Numbered from the stretch's first letter, positions 36,355 through 46,884 are shown. The stretch is 64,000 nt of DNA from Blastomussa wellsi (GCA_947652115.1 OX393570.1:16122930-16186929); one strand, 5' to 3'. A program made the numbers and translations. Notes: generated by a model from the sequence alone, not told the origin.

Positions 36355-36768
36355 TGATGCTTCTCTAATCTTCATTTTTATCACTTCCCATAATAAACAC
36401 GGAGTGACGGTGTCATCTTGTGCATATTCATCTTTAGTTTGAGTTATGATTAGTCTAATTTGATTTACAATTTCTTCGTCTTTCAGGAAAGAGGTGTTTA
36501 ATTTCCAGAAACCTCGTACTCTTGAATTATTGTGATCAATGAATGATCTGTTTTATAGCCAGGGACTATGTTTGTGTTGAAGCGTTACAAAAGTGTACTT
36601 CAGTTTAAAAGACAAAAATCAAGTCTACAGTGTATCTCCGGATTCCTTTGTCTCCAAGTAAAAAGACGTGATTCAGGGTCTTGAACTCTCCAGACATCAA
36701 TTAAGTCTAAATCCTCGGAGTATTTGTTTATAACTTCCAGCGATTTTTTTGTGGGTTTTTGCAAGGCA
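36355..36768 (-). pseudogene. LINE endonuclease C-terminus and linker
   Basis: The minus strand encodes LIDVWRVQDPESRLFTWRQ, then RLDFCLLN, then a TDHS box, which match the end of the APE-type endonuclease of L1-like LINEs. A linker follows with RGFWKLNTSFL and WEVIKMKIREASVNYGK. Frame changes separate these blocks. The ORF stops matching a LINE where element G begins. Confidence 0.8.
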
Positions 36769-39625
36769 GAACATTGTGGAGTCCATGGAACATTTTGGTG
36801 GAATCGACAATGATCTTTGTCAAGCCTTCGTAGAAGATTGTGGAATCGACGAGGAACTTTCTGGAGTCTTTTTGGAAGATTGTCGAATTGACGTAGATAA
36901 TTGTGGAACTTTGTGGAGTCTTTGTGAAAGAACGTGGAATTGACGTGGAACTTACTGGAGTCTTTTTGGAAGATTGTGGAATCGACGTGGAACTTTCTGG
37001 AGTCATTGTGGAAGATTGTGGAATGGACGTGAAACTTCGTGGAGCAGACGTGGACGATTGTGGAGTCTTTATTGAACATTGTGGAATCTTTGTGGAAGTT
37101 TGTGGAATCGATGTGGCACGTTGTGAAGTCTTTGTGAAACGTTGTGCAGTCGACATGGAAGGTTGTGGAATCTTCGTGGAACTCTCTGGAATCGACGTTG
37201 ACCTCTGTGGAGTCTTTGCGGAAGATTGTGGAATCGACACAGAACTTTGTTGAGTCTTTCATGAACATTGTGGAGTCGACGTGGAACATTGTGGACTCTT
37301 TGTGGAACATTCTGGAATTGACGTGGATAGTTGTGGAACTTTGTGAAATCGACGTGGAGCATTGTGGAGTCTTTGCGGAACTTTGTGGAATCGACGTTGA
37401 TCTTTGTGGAAGGTTGTGGAATTGACGAGGAACTTTGTGGAGTCTTTTGGAAGATTGTGGAATCAACGTGGAACTTTCTGGAGTCTTTGTGGAAGATTGT
37501 GGAATCGATGTGGAACTTTCTGCAATCTTTTTGGAAGATTGTGGAATCGACGTGCAACTTTATGGAGTCCGTGTGGAAGACTGTGTAATCGACGTGGAAC
37601 TTTGTGGAGTCGACGTAGATCTTTGTGGAGTCTTTGTGGAAGATTTATGAATCGACATGGAACTTTGTGGAGGCTTTGTGGAACATTGTGGAATCGCCGT
37701 GGAACATTGTGGAGCCTTTGAGGAATATTGTGGAATCGACGTGGATCTTTGTGGAACATTGTGGAGTCAACGTGGAACATTGTGGAATCTTTGTGCAACA
37801 TTGTGGAGTCTGTCAGAAATATTGTGGAATCAACGTGGATCTTTGTGGAGTCTTCATGGAGGATTGTAGCATCGACGTGGAACTTTGTGGAGTCAACATG
37901 GAACATTGTGGAGTCTTTGTGGAAGATTGACGAATCGACATGGAACGTGGAACATTGTGGAATCTTTGTGGAACATTATGGAGTCTTTCAGGAATATTGT
38001 GGAATCGACGTGGGTCTTTTTGGAACTTTGTGGAGTCAACATGTAACATTGTGGAGTCTTTGTGGAACTTTGTGGAATCGACGTGGATCTGTGTGGAAGA
38101 TTGTGGAATTGACGTGGAACATTGTGGAGTCTCTGTGGAACATTGTGGAATCGACGTTGATCTTTGTGGAAGATTTGTGGAAGATTGTAGAATAGACGTG
38201 TAACATTGGGGAACTTTGTGGAATCAACATGGATCTTTGCAAAAGTTTGTTGAATCGACGTGGAACTTTGTGGAGTGTTTGTGGAACATGGTGGAGCCGA
38301 TGTGGAACATTGTTTAGTTTTTGTGGAAGATGTTGGAATCGACATGGAACTTTGTTGAGTCTTTGTGGAACTTTGTGGAGTCGACGTGGAACATTGTGGA
38401 GTCTGTGGAACTTTGTGGAATTTGTAGAATCGACGTGGAACTTTGTGGAGTGTTTGGAACATTGTGTTGTCGATGTGGAACATTATGGAGTCTGTGGAAC
38501 TTTGAGGAATCGACGTGGTTCACGGAGGATTCTTTGTCGAAGATTGTGGAATAGACGTGGAACATCGTGGAGTCTTTGCTTAACTTTGAGGAGTCGACGT
38601 GGACCATTGTGGAACATTGTGGTATCGACGAGGATCTTGTGGAAGTTTGTGGATCTTTTTGGAATATTGTGGAATTGACGTGGAACTTTCTGGAGTCTTC
38701 TTTGAACATTGTGGAGTCAACGTGGAACATTGTGGACTCTTTGTGGAACATTGTGGAATCGTCATGGATCTTTTTGGAGTCTTTTTGGAAGATTGTGGAA
38801 TTGATGTGGAACTTTCTGGAGTCTTTGTGGAAGATTGTGGAATCAACGTGGAACTTTCTGGAGTCTTCTTTGAACATTGTGGAGTCGACGTGGAACATTG
38901 TGGACTCTTTGTGGAACATTGTGGAATCAACGTTGATCTTTGTGAAACATTGTGGAGGATAATTGTGGAGTCTTTGTGGAATCAACGTGGAATATTGTGA
39001 AGTCTTTGTGCAACTTTGTGCAGTCGATGTGGTAGGTTGTGGAGTCTTTCTTGAACATTGTGGAGTCGATGTGGATCTTTGTGGACTCTGTGGAACATTG
39101 TGCAATTGACGTGTAAAATTGTGGAACTTTGTGGAGTCGATGTGGCACATTGTGGAGTCTTTGTGGAACTTTGTGGAATCGACGTGGATCTCTGTTGAGT
39201 CTTTCAGGAACATTGTGGAAGCTTTGTTGAATTCTGTGGATTGCACGTGGAACACTGTGCAGTCTTTGTGGAAAATTGTGGAATCCACGTGGATCTTTTT
39301 GGAGATTGTAGAATCGACGTGGAACTTTCTGGAAAATTGTAGAATCTACTTTGAACTTTGTGGAGTCTTTGTGGAACTTTGTGGAGTAGACGTGGAACAT
39401 TGTGGAGTCGACGTGGAACATGGAGGAATCGATGTGGATCTTTGTGGAAGTTTGTGGAATTATAACGTGGAACTTTGTGGAGTCGACGTGGAACATTGTG
39501 GAGTCGACGTGGAACATTGTGGAATTGACGTGGAACTTTGTGGAGTCGACGTGCAACATTGTGGAATCGACGTGGATCTTTGTGGAGTCTTTGTGGAAGA
39601 TTGTGGAATTGACGTAGATGTTTAA
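36769..39625. repeat. 15-bp-period minisatellite, right part
   Basis: Continuation of 29705-30288 beyond the LINE. Units are GTGGAATCGACGTGG, AACTTTGTGGAGTC and variants in irregular order (TCTTTGTGG alternating with TCGACGTGG). Plus-strand frames read as VEST/VESLW-type repeats and minus-strand frames as FHVDST/FHKDST-type repeats; none is treated as a gene. Confidence 0.92.
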
Positions 39626-40150
39626 CGACGTGAAGCCTTACAATGTATGCCACTATTGTATGTATGCCACTTGTATGTATGCCACTGCCACTGAACTTTG
39701 TAGTACATGGTGGAATAGACATGGATCTTTCTGGAACTTTGTGGAGTCGATGTGAAACATTGTTGAATCGACCTGGATCTTTTTGTAGTCTTTGAGGAAC
39801 ATTGTGGAATTGACGTAGATGTTTAACGACGTGAAGCCTTACAATGTATGCCACTATTAAGGTGTGATAGTGCAAATGCAAATGTGCTCTAAAAAGTTTG
39901 GCACGTGGTGAAGGAATGGAGATGAAAAGTGAACAGCCAAGAATGGAGACATCTAATTTGTCAGTCATGTGAAAATGTCAGAGAAAAGATTCAAAGAATA
40001 CAATAGTAGAAGAGAGAAAAGGAGAAGAAATGAGACTGTGTAATGGACTGATTGTTTTCTTTTCCTATACTTTTCTGTTCTTATACCTGTCTTGGGTTTA
40101 AGGCATATGTACATGTCCAAAAGATCTAGAAAGGAGCAGACTAGCAACAA
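39626..40150. other. Minisatellite edge and noncoding DNA
   Basis: A direct repeat of ~45 bp (GATGTTTAACGACGTGAAGC...) occurs at about 39616 and 39818. A short island of minisatellite units (about 39695-39815) lies between. After that no gene or element is recognised. Confidence 0.55.
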
Positions 40151-40844
40151 TTTTTATAAAAATAACGACACATTTGAAACTACGTTTGCAAGACATGTTT
40201 CGATTTCGGTCGTTCAACGACCATCTTCAGTTGAAAGTAGAATTAATTTGAAGTTACATTTGAATTTATAATATAATGCTAAACAAAGATAACTAACAAG
40301 TGTGAAATAAATTGGGAACCTAACAAAATAGCCAAAAGTAACAAAAGAATGTACAATAGTAACATGCTGATTAGAACGAGAGAGTTAAATTAACATGGTA
40401 TAATTGCTTGTTTAAAGAAGGTTGCTCCGAGGAGATATGTAACGCTTCTTTTACCTTGACCTGGAATTTTGTGGTCGCATGGTCTATAACTTTGAAACAT
40501 TCAGTAGAGCAGGATTTGTGGCATGCCTCAGATTGTTGAAGGTGTTGAAAGATATGTGAGGTCCTGTCCCTGTTTAGGTGTTCGCGAATGCGTGTCGAGA
40601 GGTGTCGGCTAGTTTCGCCGACATAGCAAGAATTACAGCTTGCACAGGTAAACTTGTAGACCACATTCGAACGAAGGTCAACAGGCACAGGGTCCTTCAC
40701 ACTAAACATGTTACGAATCTTAAAGGAAGAAAAGGCTAGCTTAATATCAAGATTGTTACAATAACGTTTAACTAGTTTACGTAATCGGTTTTGTGCTACA
40801 ATAGAGAAGGGCCCAACATAAGGTAATTTGAAAAAATGTGTAGA
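40150..40844 (-). pseudogene. Penelope-like element, GIY-YIG end (left, truncated)
   Basis: The minus strand encodes a C-terminal GIY-YIG endonuclease domain: VVYKFTCASCNSCYVGETSR, then LSTRIREHLNRD and EALHISSEQPSLNKQ, ending at 40371. The CxxC before YVG and the Arg/Glu positions fit Penelope-like element endonucleases. The reverse-transcriptase part is lost at the assembly gap. The 3-prime flank contains a hammerhead-like motif at 40189-40233. Confidence 0.8.
40189..40233 (-). ncRNA. Hammerhead-like motif of the Penelope-like element
   Basis: Minus strand: CAA, core CTGAAGA (fits CUGANGA), one extra T, stem GGTCG-TTGAA-CGACC, GAAA, a TC insertion with a second GAAAC, then ATGTC and TTG pairing back to CAA. 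The inserted bases probably inactivate it. Its place downstream of a Penelope GIY-YIG ORF fits the known association of hammerheads with these elements. Confidence 0.4.
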
Positions 40845-41044
40845 NNNNNNNNNNNNNNNNNNNNNNNNNNNNNNNNNNNNNNNNNNNNNNNNNNNNNNNN
40901 NNNNNNNNNNNNNNNNNNNNNNNNNNNNNNNNNNNNNNNNNNNNNNNNNNNNNNNNNNNNNNNNNNNNNNNNNNNNNNNNNNNNNNNNNNNNNNNNNNNN
41001 NNNNNNNNNNNNNNNNNNNNNNNNNNNNNNNNNNNNNNNNNNNN
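40845..41044. other. Assembly gap of 200 N
   Basis: Runs of N for exactly 200 bases, probably a placeholder of unknown true length. It is flanked by inverted, nearly identical sequence. Confidence 0.99.
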
Positions 41045-41369
41045 GAACATATCTGTTAGTCCTCCCTCTGATTCTACACATTTTTTCAAATTACCTTATG
41101 TTGGGCCCTTCTCTGTTGTAGCACAAAACCGATTACGTAAACTAGTTAAACGTTATTGTAACAATCTTGATATTAAGCTAGCCTTTTCTTCCTTTAAGAT
41201 TCGTAACATGTTTAGTGTGAAGGACCCTGTGCCTGTTGACCTTCGTTCGAATGTGGTCTACAAGTTTACCTGTGCAAGCTGTAATTCTTGCTATGTCGGC
41301 GAAACTAGCCGAACACCTCTCGACACGCATTCGCGAACACCTAAACAGGGAACACCTAAACGGTTCTAA
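41045..41369 (+). pseudogene. Penelope-like GIY-YIG fragment (right, inverted copy)
   Basis: The plus strand repeats the protein of 40371-40844 (FFKLPYVGPFSVVAQNRLRK, then VVYKFTCASC, CYVGETSR) with very few changes. It frameshifts just after ETSR and ends. The match to the left fragment covers roughly 41071-41355 against 40567-40844. It could be a real inverted element copy or a mis-assembly around the gap. Confidence 0.75.
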
Positions 41370-43336
41370 GCAGTGTACTTTTTTTTCTTGAGTTGGATAA
41401 TTCAAAACGTTTGAACTAGAGCTGCAGAAAGAAAACTTATAAAAATACTCTAATTTAAAGAAAAAAATGTTTTCAAAATCGTGGTAGCTTATTCTCTCCG
41501 AGTTGTTTGCGGCATCAAAACACGTTATGGCGGAAAACCTCTAAAATCAAGACACAAAAAGTGCATTTTTAACAAGCATGCATGACCCGCGTGCCACACA
41601 ATAAACTACTTACTAACCTAGCTTGCTCGAGCCGTACTGGGGAATATTGGCCTGGTCATTTCTGTACAGACCTCGCTGCGCTCGGTCCGTACTGCCAGGA
41701 CCTCGGGCCAACATTCCCCAGTACAACCCTCGCGCTCGGTTAGTAAGAGGTTATTACTAGCAAAATATCATATATTTTTTTCAAATGGTAACCAAGATGA
41801 ACCACGCTTCTAAAGTTTTACCTTGCGATTGCAAGACAAGCTGCAAATACCAATTTCAATTTGCAATTTCAAAAATATCACTTCAAAAATTCAACCATAC
41901 ATGCAGTACCGGTATTTATTCCTTCTTTAATAAGTAATTGATCAACCCACATGCTGCTAAGTTTAGTCAATAAAAAGAAAATAACATAAAACAGATATAA
42001 TAATAATAAACGTTTAATTCATGTATCAAAATTATCTATAAATAATAACTAACATTGTAAATCAAGCAGCTGCAAAAAAAAAAAATGGAGTTATACTTTA
42101 AAATAAGTTTCCTGGAAAAATGTAAGTCAGTAAGGCACATGTGAATTGTTGTATTTTTGTATCCTAATTAGTGTATAGCATTATATTGTTTTGTGTTTGT
42201 GATTATTACAACTGCAGCAAATGTGAACATTAATAAATAACCAACTTTTTTTACAGAGCGCTTTTTTGGAGTTCTTGTTTTTTTCCAAAATCATGCGTGA
42301 AAGTTGTGGGTGCGGCTTATACACAAGTCTTTACAGTATATACATTAAAAAAATGTACTATATATTTGGGCCCAAACATTTTTTTGAAACTTTGGAGAAT
42401 TGCATGCCAAGTTAAAAGCATCAAGTGCATTATGCCTTTTTATTCTCAAACATCATCTCTGTATTCATAGAGTGATGCTGGATGGCTTGTCATCTATCAT
42501 GATGTTACTAATGTGGTATCCAGGTATCTGACAAACTTGTGCAAGGGATCTACTAGGTACAGTTAAAACAAGAAAATAATTCAGACCACTCACCATCAAT
42601 GCTAACGCATGTGTCTCTCATCCTTGTCCACTTTCCATCTTGTCACATCAGCCTGTCATCAGCTTGGTCCAAACCTAATCCATATGGTTTGATTTATTAA
42701 TTTCTTTTAGGTCCTGAAAAATATAATAAAAACGAAGCTGTTTAATGTTTTGATGCATGACATGTTCTTACGGCATGGGAGCCTAGGTCTTAGGCAATTT
42801 TTTGACTGGCAAAGACATACTGGACTGTGGTTTGAGGGGCACTGTCAAAATATTTAATAAAGTAAGAATGTCTTCTTTTCCCTCTGATAAAGTGATAAAT
42901 CACTCATGATTATTATGAGAATATATAATTAATTGTCAGATAATTTATTATCCCTATATGGTAAATTGATAAATCATGATATCATCAGAATATTTAATCA
43001 AGTTATGCTTCCTTCTACTGCCTCATAATAAGTGATAAATAGTAATGTTATCAAGCTCAACAGCCAATTAGTGATGACAATTTAGGTCAGGTGGATGAAT
43101 CTTGATACCCAGTGAAACACAAGATCAAAATCTTAAAGTGCCCCTGAGATGAAATTGGTGGTATTTATTTATTTATTTATTTCATTTTCATGTACAATGC
43201 GACTTTCTTAATCATCTTGTCAAATTTCAATCCATTCTGGACGTGAGAAGTCATAATTTTTAAACATTTATTTCCGAAAATTTACGCGTGGTTGAGATTC
43301 TGAGAAAGTGAGGTCAAAGACTCAAAAATTCCTCAC
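41370..43336. other. Noncoding AT-rich DNA with a small MITE
   Basis: A hairpin element at about 41606-41752 has inverted ends (ACTTACTAACC at the left, GGTTAGTAAGAGG at the right, and GTACTGGGGAA against TTCCCCAGTAC). A TTTA microsatellite lies near 43160-43185. The rest shows no gene. Confidence 0.55.
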
Positions 43337-43453
43337 AGGTTGTAATTATAATAACAATCAGCATAGGAAATTGCATGAAGAACGATTCAAAAGTTTTTGT
43401 TGATCTTCATTTGATTTTCAATAGTTATTGTTATAATAATTATAATTACAACC
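43337..43453. repeat. AT-rich hairpin
   Basis: GGTTGTAATTATAATAACAA at the left pairs with the inverted sequence ending ATAATTATAATTACAACC at the right. It lies just outside the Polinton end. Confidence 0.7.
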
Positions 43454-43466
43454 AGTGAAGTATTTT

Positions 43467-43643
43467 AGTAGTATAGCCTGAAGTTAATGAATAACACCTG
43501 ATCTTCAGCCATTTATTTTCCTATTTTAGACCTCCCTGAAGCACGAAGTGAGCAAAGCGAGCTTCGTGCTTCAGGGAGGTTTAAAATAGGAAAATAAATG
43601 GCTGAAGATCAGGTATTATTCATTAACTTCAGGCTATACTACT
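43467..43643. repeat. Near-perfect terminal palindrome of the Polinton
   Basis: Arms 43467-43548 and 43562-43643 (82 bp) differ at about two positions, with a 13-nt loop. The left arm matches the outermost ~75 bp of the right end of the element read inward. This is an inverted doubling of the element terminus. Confidence 0.9.
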
Positions 43644-44014
43644 TATCGAAGAAGGACAACCCCCTGGCCGTTGGCAGGTTCCCAATTCGAAAGCTACCGG
43701 TGCAGATTGTTTGCACATTGCTTCTTTTTGTTTGCAGTCGCTTCCAATCGCTGAAGACGAAATTTCGAAACGACAAAAGACTCAGCTCCGACAAGTCGGA
43801 ACTGAGTCACACACGGACAATCGAAATCTAGTCTTCAGCAAAAGAGGAAGCAAAGATGCAAACAAAAGGAAGCAATATGCAAACAAAACAGCGCCGGGAG
43901 CTTTCGAAACGGGAAACAAATGGTGGCCGGGTGTGCGTTTTCCACCGGACAGGTGAGGAAGGCCAACTCCCAGTCGGTTCACACAATTAGACAGAAGCGG
44001 CGCCCTGTTATACA

Positions 44015-44296
44015 ATGGTATGTGGAGCAAACAACTGCATGTGGTTGATGCAAAATAGGAAAGAGAACTGCGGCAAACGATGTGTCGGAGCATATTGCAC
44101 GCAGCATAACTTCCAAATCAAAACGGGAATGCAAAAGCCCGCACCATGCCGCAGCTGCGGCGTTGGAGTTTTCTGTGATTACTGATTATGTCTAGCTTGC
44201 GGCGGGAACAAGCTTAGACGGCGGCTTATTCGCAAGCAAGAAAAGGCAAAGAAAAATTTTGAACGTGTTTTGCACGAGCTGATGTCAACCAGTTAG
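44015..44296 (+). pseudogene. TIR-encoded small Cys/His-rich protein, left copy
   Basis: A 93-codon reading frame starting MVCGANNC with Cys/His spacing suggesting zinc binding: C-x10-C-x3-C-x4-C-x2-H, then CRSCGVGVFC and, after an in-frame TGA at 44183-44185, CLACGG. It ends in a basic helix (RRRLIRKQEKAKK). The same gene lies inverted at 54291-54570 in the other TIR, where the TGA position is a His codon. Its stop codon TAG lies inside the first octamer/TATA unit. Family and function are not recognised; a DNA- or RNA-binding role is only a guess from Cys pairs and basic residues. Confidence 0.7.
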
Positions 44297-44366
44297 AGAT
44301 TTGCATACTTGTTATAAAAGCAAGTCAGCCAGTTAGAGATTTGCATACTTGTTATAAAGGCACGCA
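44289..44366 (+). promoter_or_regulatory. Two 40-bp units with octamer and TATA box
   Basis: Each unit contains TTAGAGATTTGCATACTTG followed by TATAAA: octamers ATTTGCAT at 44299-44306 and 44339-44346, TATA boxes at 44313-44319 and 44353-44358. They lie directly upstream of the ATG at 44367. ATTTGCAT is the classical POU/Oct-factor site. With the first TATA box, transcription would start shortly before the ATG. Four similar 37-bp units face the polymerase gene at the other end. Confidence 0.65.
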
Positions 44367-44705
44367 ATGGTTCGAGGAGGAAAAAACTGTAAACTTTCCG
44401 AGTCAATTCAAAACCTCCCTCCAGAGCTCCGGGAGCGTATTTGTAAGGAACACATCGCCATCAAAATCAAGGAGTGATTGGATCTCGGTTTTGATGTTGT
44501 GCAAAACGAGTTATTGGAGCGAATGGAAGCCCCTTTTTGCGACAGATGTGAATAGTTTGTTAAAGTTGTTGTTTGTAGAAAATGCAGCGAATGCAGGTGA
44601 AATGGACTATGCTTTACATGTTATAAAAATGGCGTGGAATATTTTTTAGGCGACCCTTCTTTCGATGAAAGCGCCTACGATGAGATATATGGAAAAAGAA
44701 TTTGA
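44367..44705 (+). pseudogene. Second Polinton Cys-rich protein
   Basis: One frame of 113 codons starting MVRGGKNCKLSESIQNLPPE, interrupted by TGA (44475), TAG (44553) and TGA (44598) but by no frameshift, and ending at 44705. The C-terminal half has Cys pairs (FCDRCE, CRKCSEC, LCFTCYK) and an acidic tail (GDPSFDESAYDEIYGK). Its N-terminus resembles that of the right TIR gene (MVRGANNC), suggesting related zinc-binding proteins. At least one stop sits where a CGA-to-TGA transition is likely. Function unknown. Confidence 0.65.
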
Positions 44706-45003
44706 ACGCGGAAATTCACATTCACCACGCAATGTGTGGACATGGAGGTGAGAGGTGGGTTGAGCACGGTGTGGCGAGCAAACCGTCAGGGTGAGTTCTT
44801 TTCCGCCACAGAAGTTGGTGAAGAGGAGATTTGGTCAAAGCGCTCGATCGAGCTGTCGATTTGATCTTTCAGAGCCCACCTCGCCGCATTATCTGTCTGA
44901 CCTCGCTATGCCAAACGGGCGTTGAAAGTTCCTTGTAAATACACCATTTTATTGTTGCACATAAATTTCTAATTAAAAAATAATGGAGAATAATAAAAGA
45001 TGA
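44706..45003 (+). other. Region with an inverted fragment of the polymerase gene
   Basis: About 60 bp (44708-44766) nearly match, in inverted orientation, the polymerase segment at about 52736-52794 that encodes HIHHAMCGH. Downstream a frame with two early stops continues to a TAA near 44935. No separate gene is supported. Confidence 0.55.
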
Positions 45004-45663
45004 ACATCTTCAAAACTGCAAAAAACACAAGCAGATTCTGTTGCGTTTGACTATCTCGAAAAAAGAGCGCAGTCTGCCGGCACCGCGAAGCTTGCACAAG
45101 CCAAGGCGTGGGCGGCTTTTTCTGCATAGTTTCCGAGGGCCGACAAAAGAAAATTTGAAGCACAGACATTTTTTGCGTCGGACCACACAGCAACAGCTGA
45201 AATATTTTACAAAGAGGGTGAAGGCAGTCTGCAAAGCATCTTCGATTCAGACCCCAAATATTGGAGTGCAGGCATGAAAAGCGCACAGGGTTTGAATGAC
45301 GTTGGCGGCGGCTTCCCTTACCAGTTATCGCCCAGTGCAGGTGGTTCGCTGCCGGTTCCAGCAGTTCTCTTTGAAGACGCGGCGCCAAGTTTGAAGAAAA
45401 TATTCAACAAAGCAATCAATATTTATGTCGCCCCTGACCAGTATTTTACAACAAAGTTCAGAGAGGTATTCCAAAAGGAACAGATAAAGTTCGAAACGTC
45501 AAAGCCCGCAAAAAAATGGCAAGCAGGGCCTGATCTATCTTTCTGGGAACAGTTAATGCTCCTTCTTTGCATAGGTCTCGAGCAGAAACGCCACAATAGC
45601 CAAAATCAGAAGCCAGGTGTGCTCTGCCAGAAAAGAGATGACCTCCCCAGCTGCTTTGAATAG
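45004..45663 (+). pseudogene. Polinton ORF of unknown function
   Basis: One frame with a TAG at 45127: an Ala/Lys-rich helical N-terminus (KLAQAKAWAAFSA), DPKYWSAGMKSAQGLND, GGGFPYQLSPSAGGSLPVP, and AINIYVAPDQYFTTKFREVF, with a WEQLMLLLCIG end near 45580. The ATG at 45000 is one base out of this frame, so the true start is probably frameshifted. The last ~110 bp overlap the opposite-strand coiled-coil gene, so the original stop was probably near 45555. No family was recognised; its place beside capsid-region genes suggests a virion or packaging role. Confidence 0.5.
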
Positions 45664-46845
45664 GAAAGAAACAATCGAGCCAATGAGGCCAGGAAGAATT
45701 GAAGCAAGTGTTTTGCCAATCTCTTTCAATCCATTTCCCAACGTTTTGCAGGTGGCTTTCAGAGAGTTGGTAATGGCACCAATGACAGCACCAATCGTGG
45801 CACCAGCAGCAAGAAAGATTGCTGTAACTGTCACGCCATATTTTTTGAAGATCTCTTTGACCCTTTCTCGAAGAGGCTTCTCTCGTTCTATTTCCTCAAT
45901 CTGTGTGTCAAACCGGTTGATCTCTTCGTTACGATGTTCCATTCTTTCTTCTGCTGCAGCTCTATCAAAAGATGTGGTGTTCTCATCATTGATAACCCTC
46001 CTGTCTTCTTCATTTTGGCGTTCCAGTTTTTGGTTTTGAACTTTTAGCCCGTTGAGGGTTTCTGTGTCAATTTTTTCTTGAATTTCACTTATGTTTTTAT
46101 TTAACCTGGCATTTTCTTCTGTGAGCTTCTATATATCTTTTTTCTTGATGTTCTTTTTCAAGGTCTTTTTTTTCTGTTTCAGTTTTTGAATTTCTTTTTC
46201 ATCCAAAGGACCATGTGTATCTTCAAGAGCAGCTCTCTGTTCATCAATTACTCTCATTCTGTTTCTGATTTCTTCCATAGCATTTTTAACTTTTTCTTGC
46301 TCTTTAGCCATAGATACAGATTTTTCCAGTTCTTTTTCTTTTTCAGCCAGATCTTGTTGAACGGCTTCCTTTAATTCAAAAATGGACTTTCCGAGTGCAG
46401 TTTTTATTTCTTTGGTAAGGTTTGGATTTAGTTGTTTTTGTTTTGTACCCCTTTTTGTGGTAAATATGTCATATGCCTTTTTTCCAGCGCCAAACATTTT
46501 AACTTGAAGCCTTCCGTTTTGGGGGCTGTAAAATATCTCAAGCTCGCTTGAGCTCATGTTTGGAAATTGGTCTTTTGCAGCAATCCAAGCTTGTTCACTC
46601 AGTGATTGCGAACTGCTGCCCACCAAAGGAGTTTCCTCGGTGTAAGAAGTGTCAGGCATCCCGCTCTGTTCGTGCTGCATTGTTTGCATTTCATATTGTT
46701 CGCCATAGGGTGTCGATGCAGAGCCAGGCTGAAATGGACTGGTTGTGTTTTGACGGGTTGTCTCTTGTTCATCGTCATCGTCATTGTGGTCAATAGCATG
46801 CTCAAGTGCAGGGTTGTCGTATCCAAAGTGTCCACCTTCCGCCAT
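45553..46845 (-). pseudogene. Coiled-coil protein with hydrophobic C-terminus
   Basis: A 430-codon frame from MAEGGHFGYDNPALEHA, broken only by one TAG at about 46129. Order: acidic, low-complexity N-terminus (HNDDDDEQETT); a small domain (SSSELEIFYSPQNGRLQVKM); a long charged coiled coil (AEKEKELEKSVSMAKEQEK...); then two hydrophobic stretches (TVTAIFLAAGATIGAVIGAI and ILPGLIGSIVSFLF) and WLLILAIVAFLLE at the end. This suggests a membrane-associated or membrane-active structural protein. It diverges from the capsid-type gene across a 39-bp gap. Identity unknown, but the frame is long and clearly a gene. Confidence 0.7.
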
Positions 46846-46884
46846 TGTACATTTAAACAAAAATAAATTTTTGTTTAAATATAG
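46846..46884. promoter_or_regulatory. Palindromic divergent promoter region
   Basis: Only 39 bp separate the ATGs of two divergent genes. They contain a perfect inverted repeat (46851-46880): ATTTAAACAAAAA, four bases, then TTTTTGTTTAAAT. The capsid-type gene starts right after ATATAG and the other after a similar TTTAAATGTACA, so the same A/T signal could drive both strands. Confidence 0.55.

Larger units (their letters stand above)
30289..36768 (-). mobile_element. L1-type LINE, 5-prime truncated, with nested insertions
   Basis: Minus-strand pieces of one LINE lie at 36355-36768, 32827-33326 and 30289-31607. The element is flanked by GAACATT on both sides (30282-30288 and 36769-36775) and has a T-run at 30287-30293 where its poly-A tail would be. 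It sits inside the 15-bp minisatellite. A MITE (31608-32826) and element G (about 33327-36350) interrupt it, and the reverse-transcriptase core between the linker and the YTDD box is missing. The 7-bp duplication could be partly fortuitous because the target is repetitive. Confidence 0.82.
43467..44366. repeat. Polinton left terminal inverted repeat
   Basis: Runs from the outer palindrome (43467-43643) through a spacer with AACCCCCTGGCCGTTGG-like sequence, a second palindrome (about 43690-43920) with core CTCAGCTCCGACAAGTCGG, and the small Cys-rich gene, to two 40-bp octamer/TATA units. The corresponding modules occur inverted at 54160-55307, with length differences from extra palindrome material on the right. 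Confidence 0.85.

Noticed and set aside
36600..39968. ORFs of up to ~320 codons with repeated FHVDST or VEST peptides
   Set aside because: Generated by 15-bp units on both strands at once; only the last ~60 residues of one ORF (36600-36760, minus) are real LINE endonuclease sequence.
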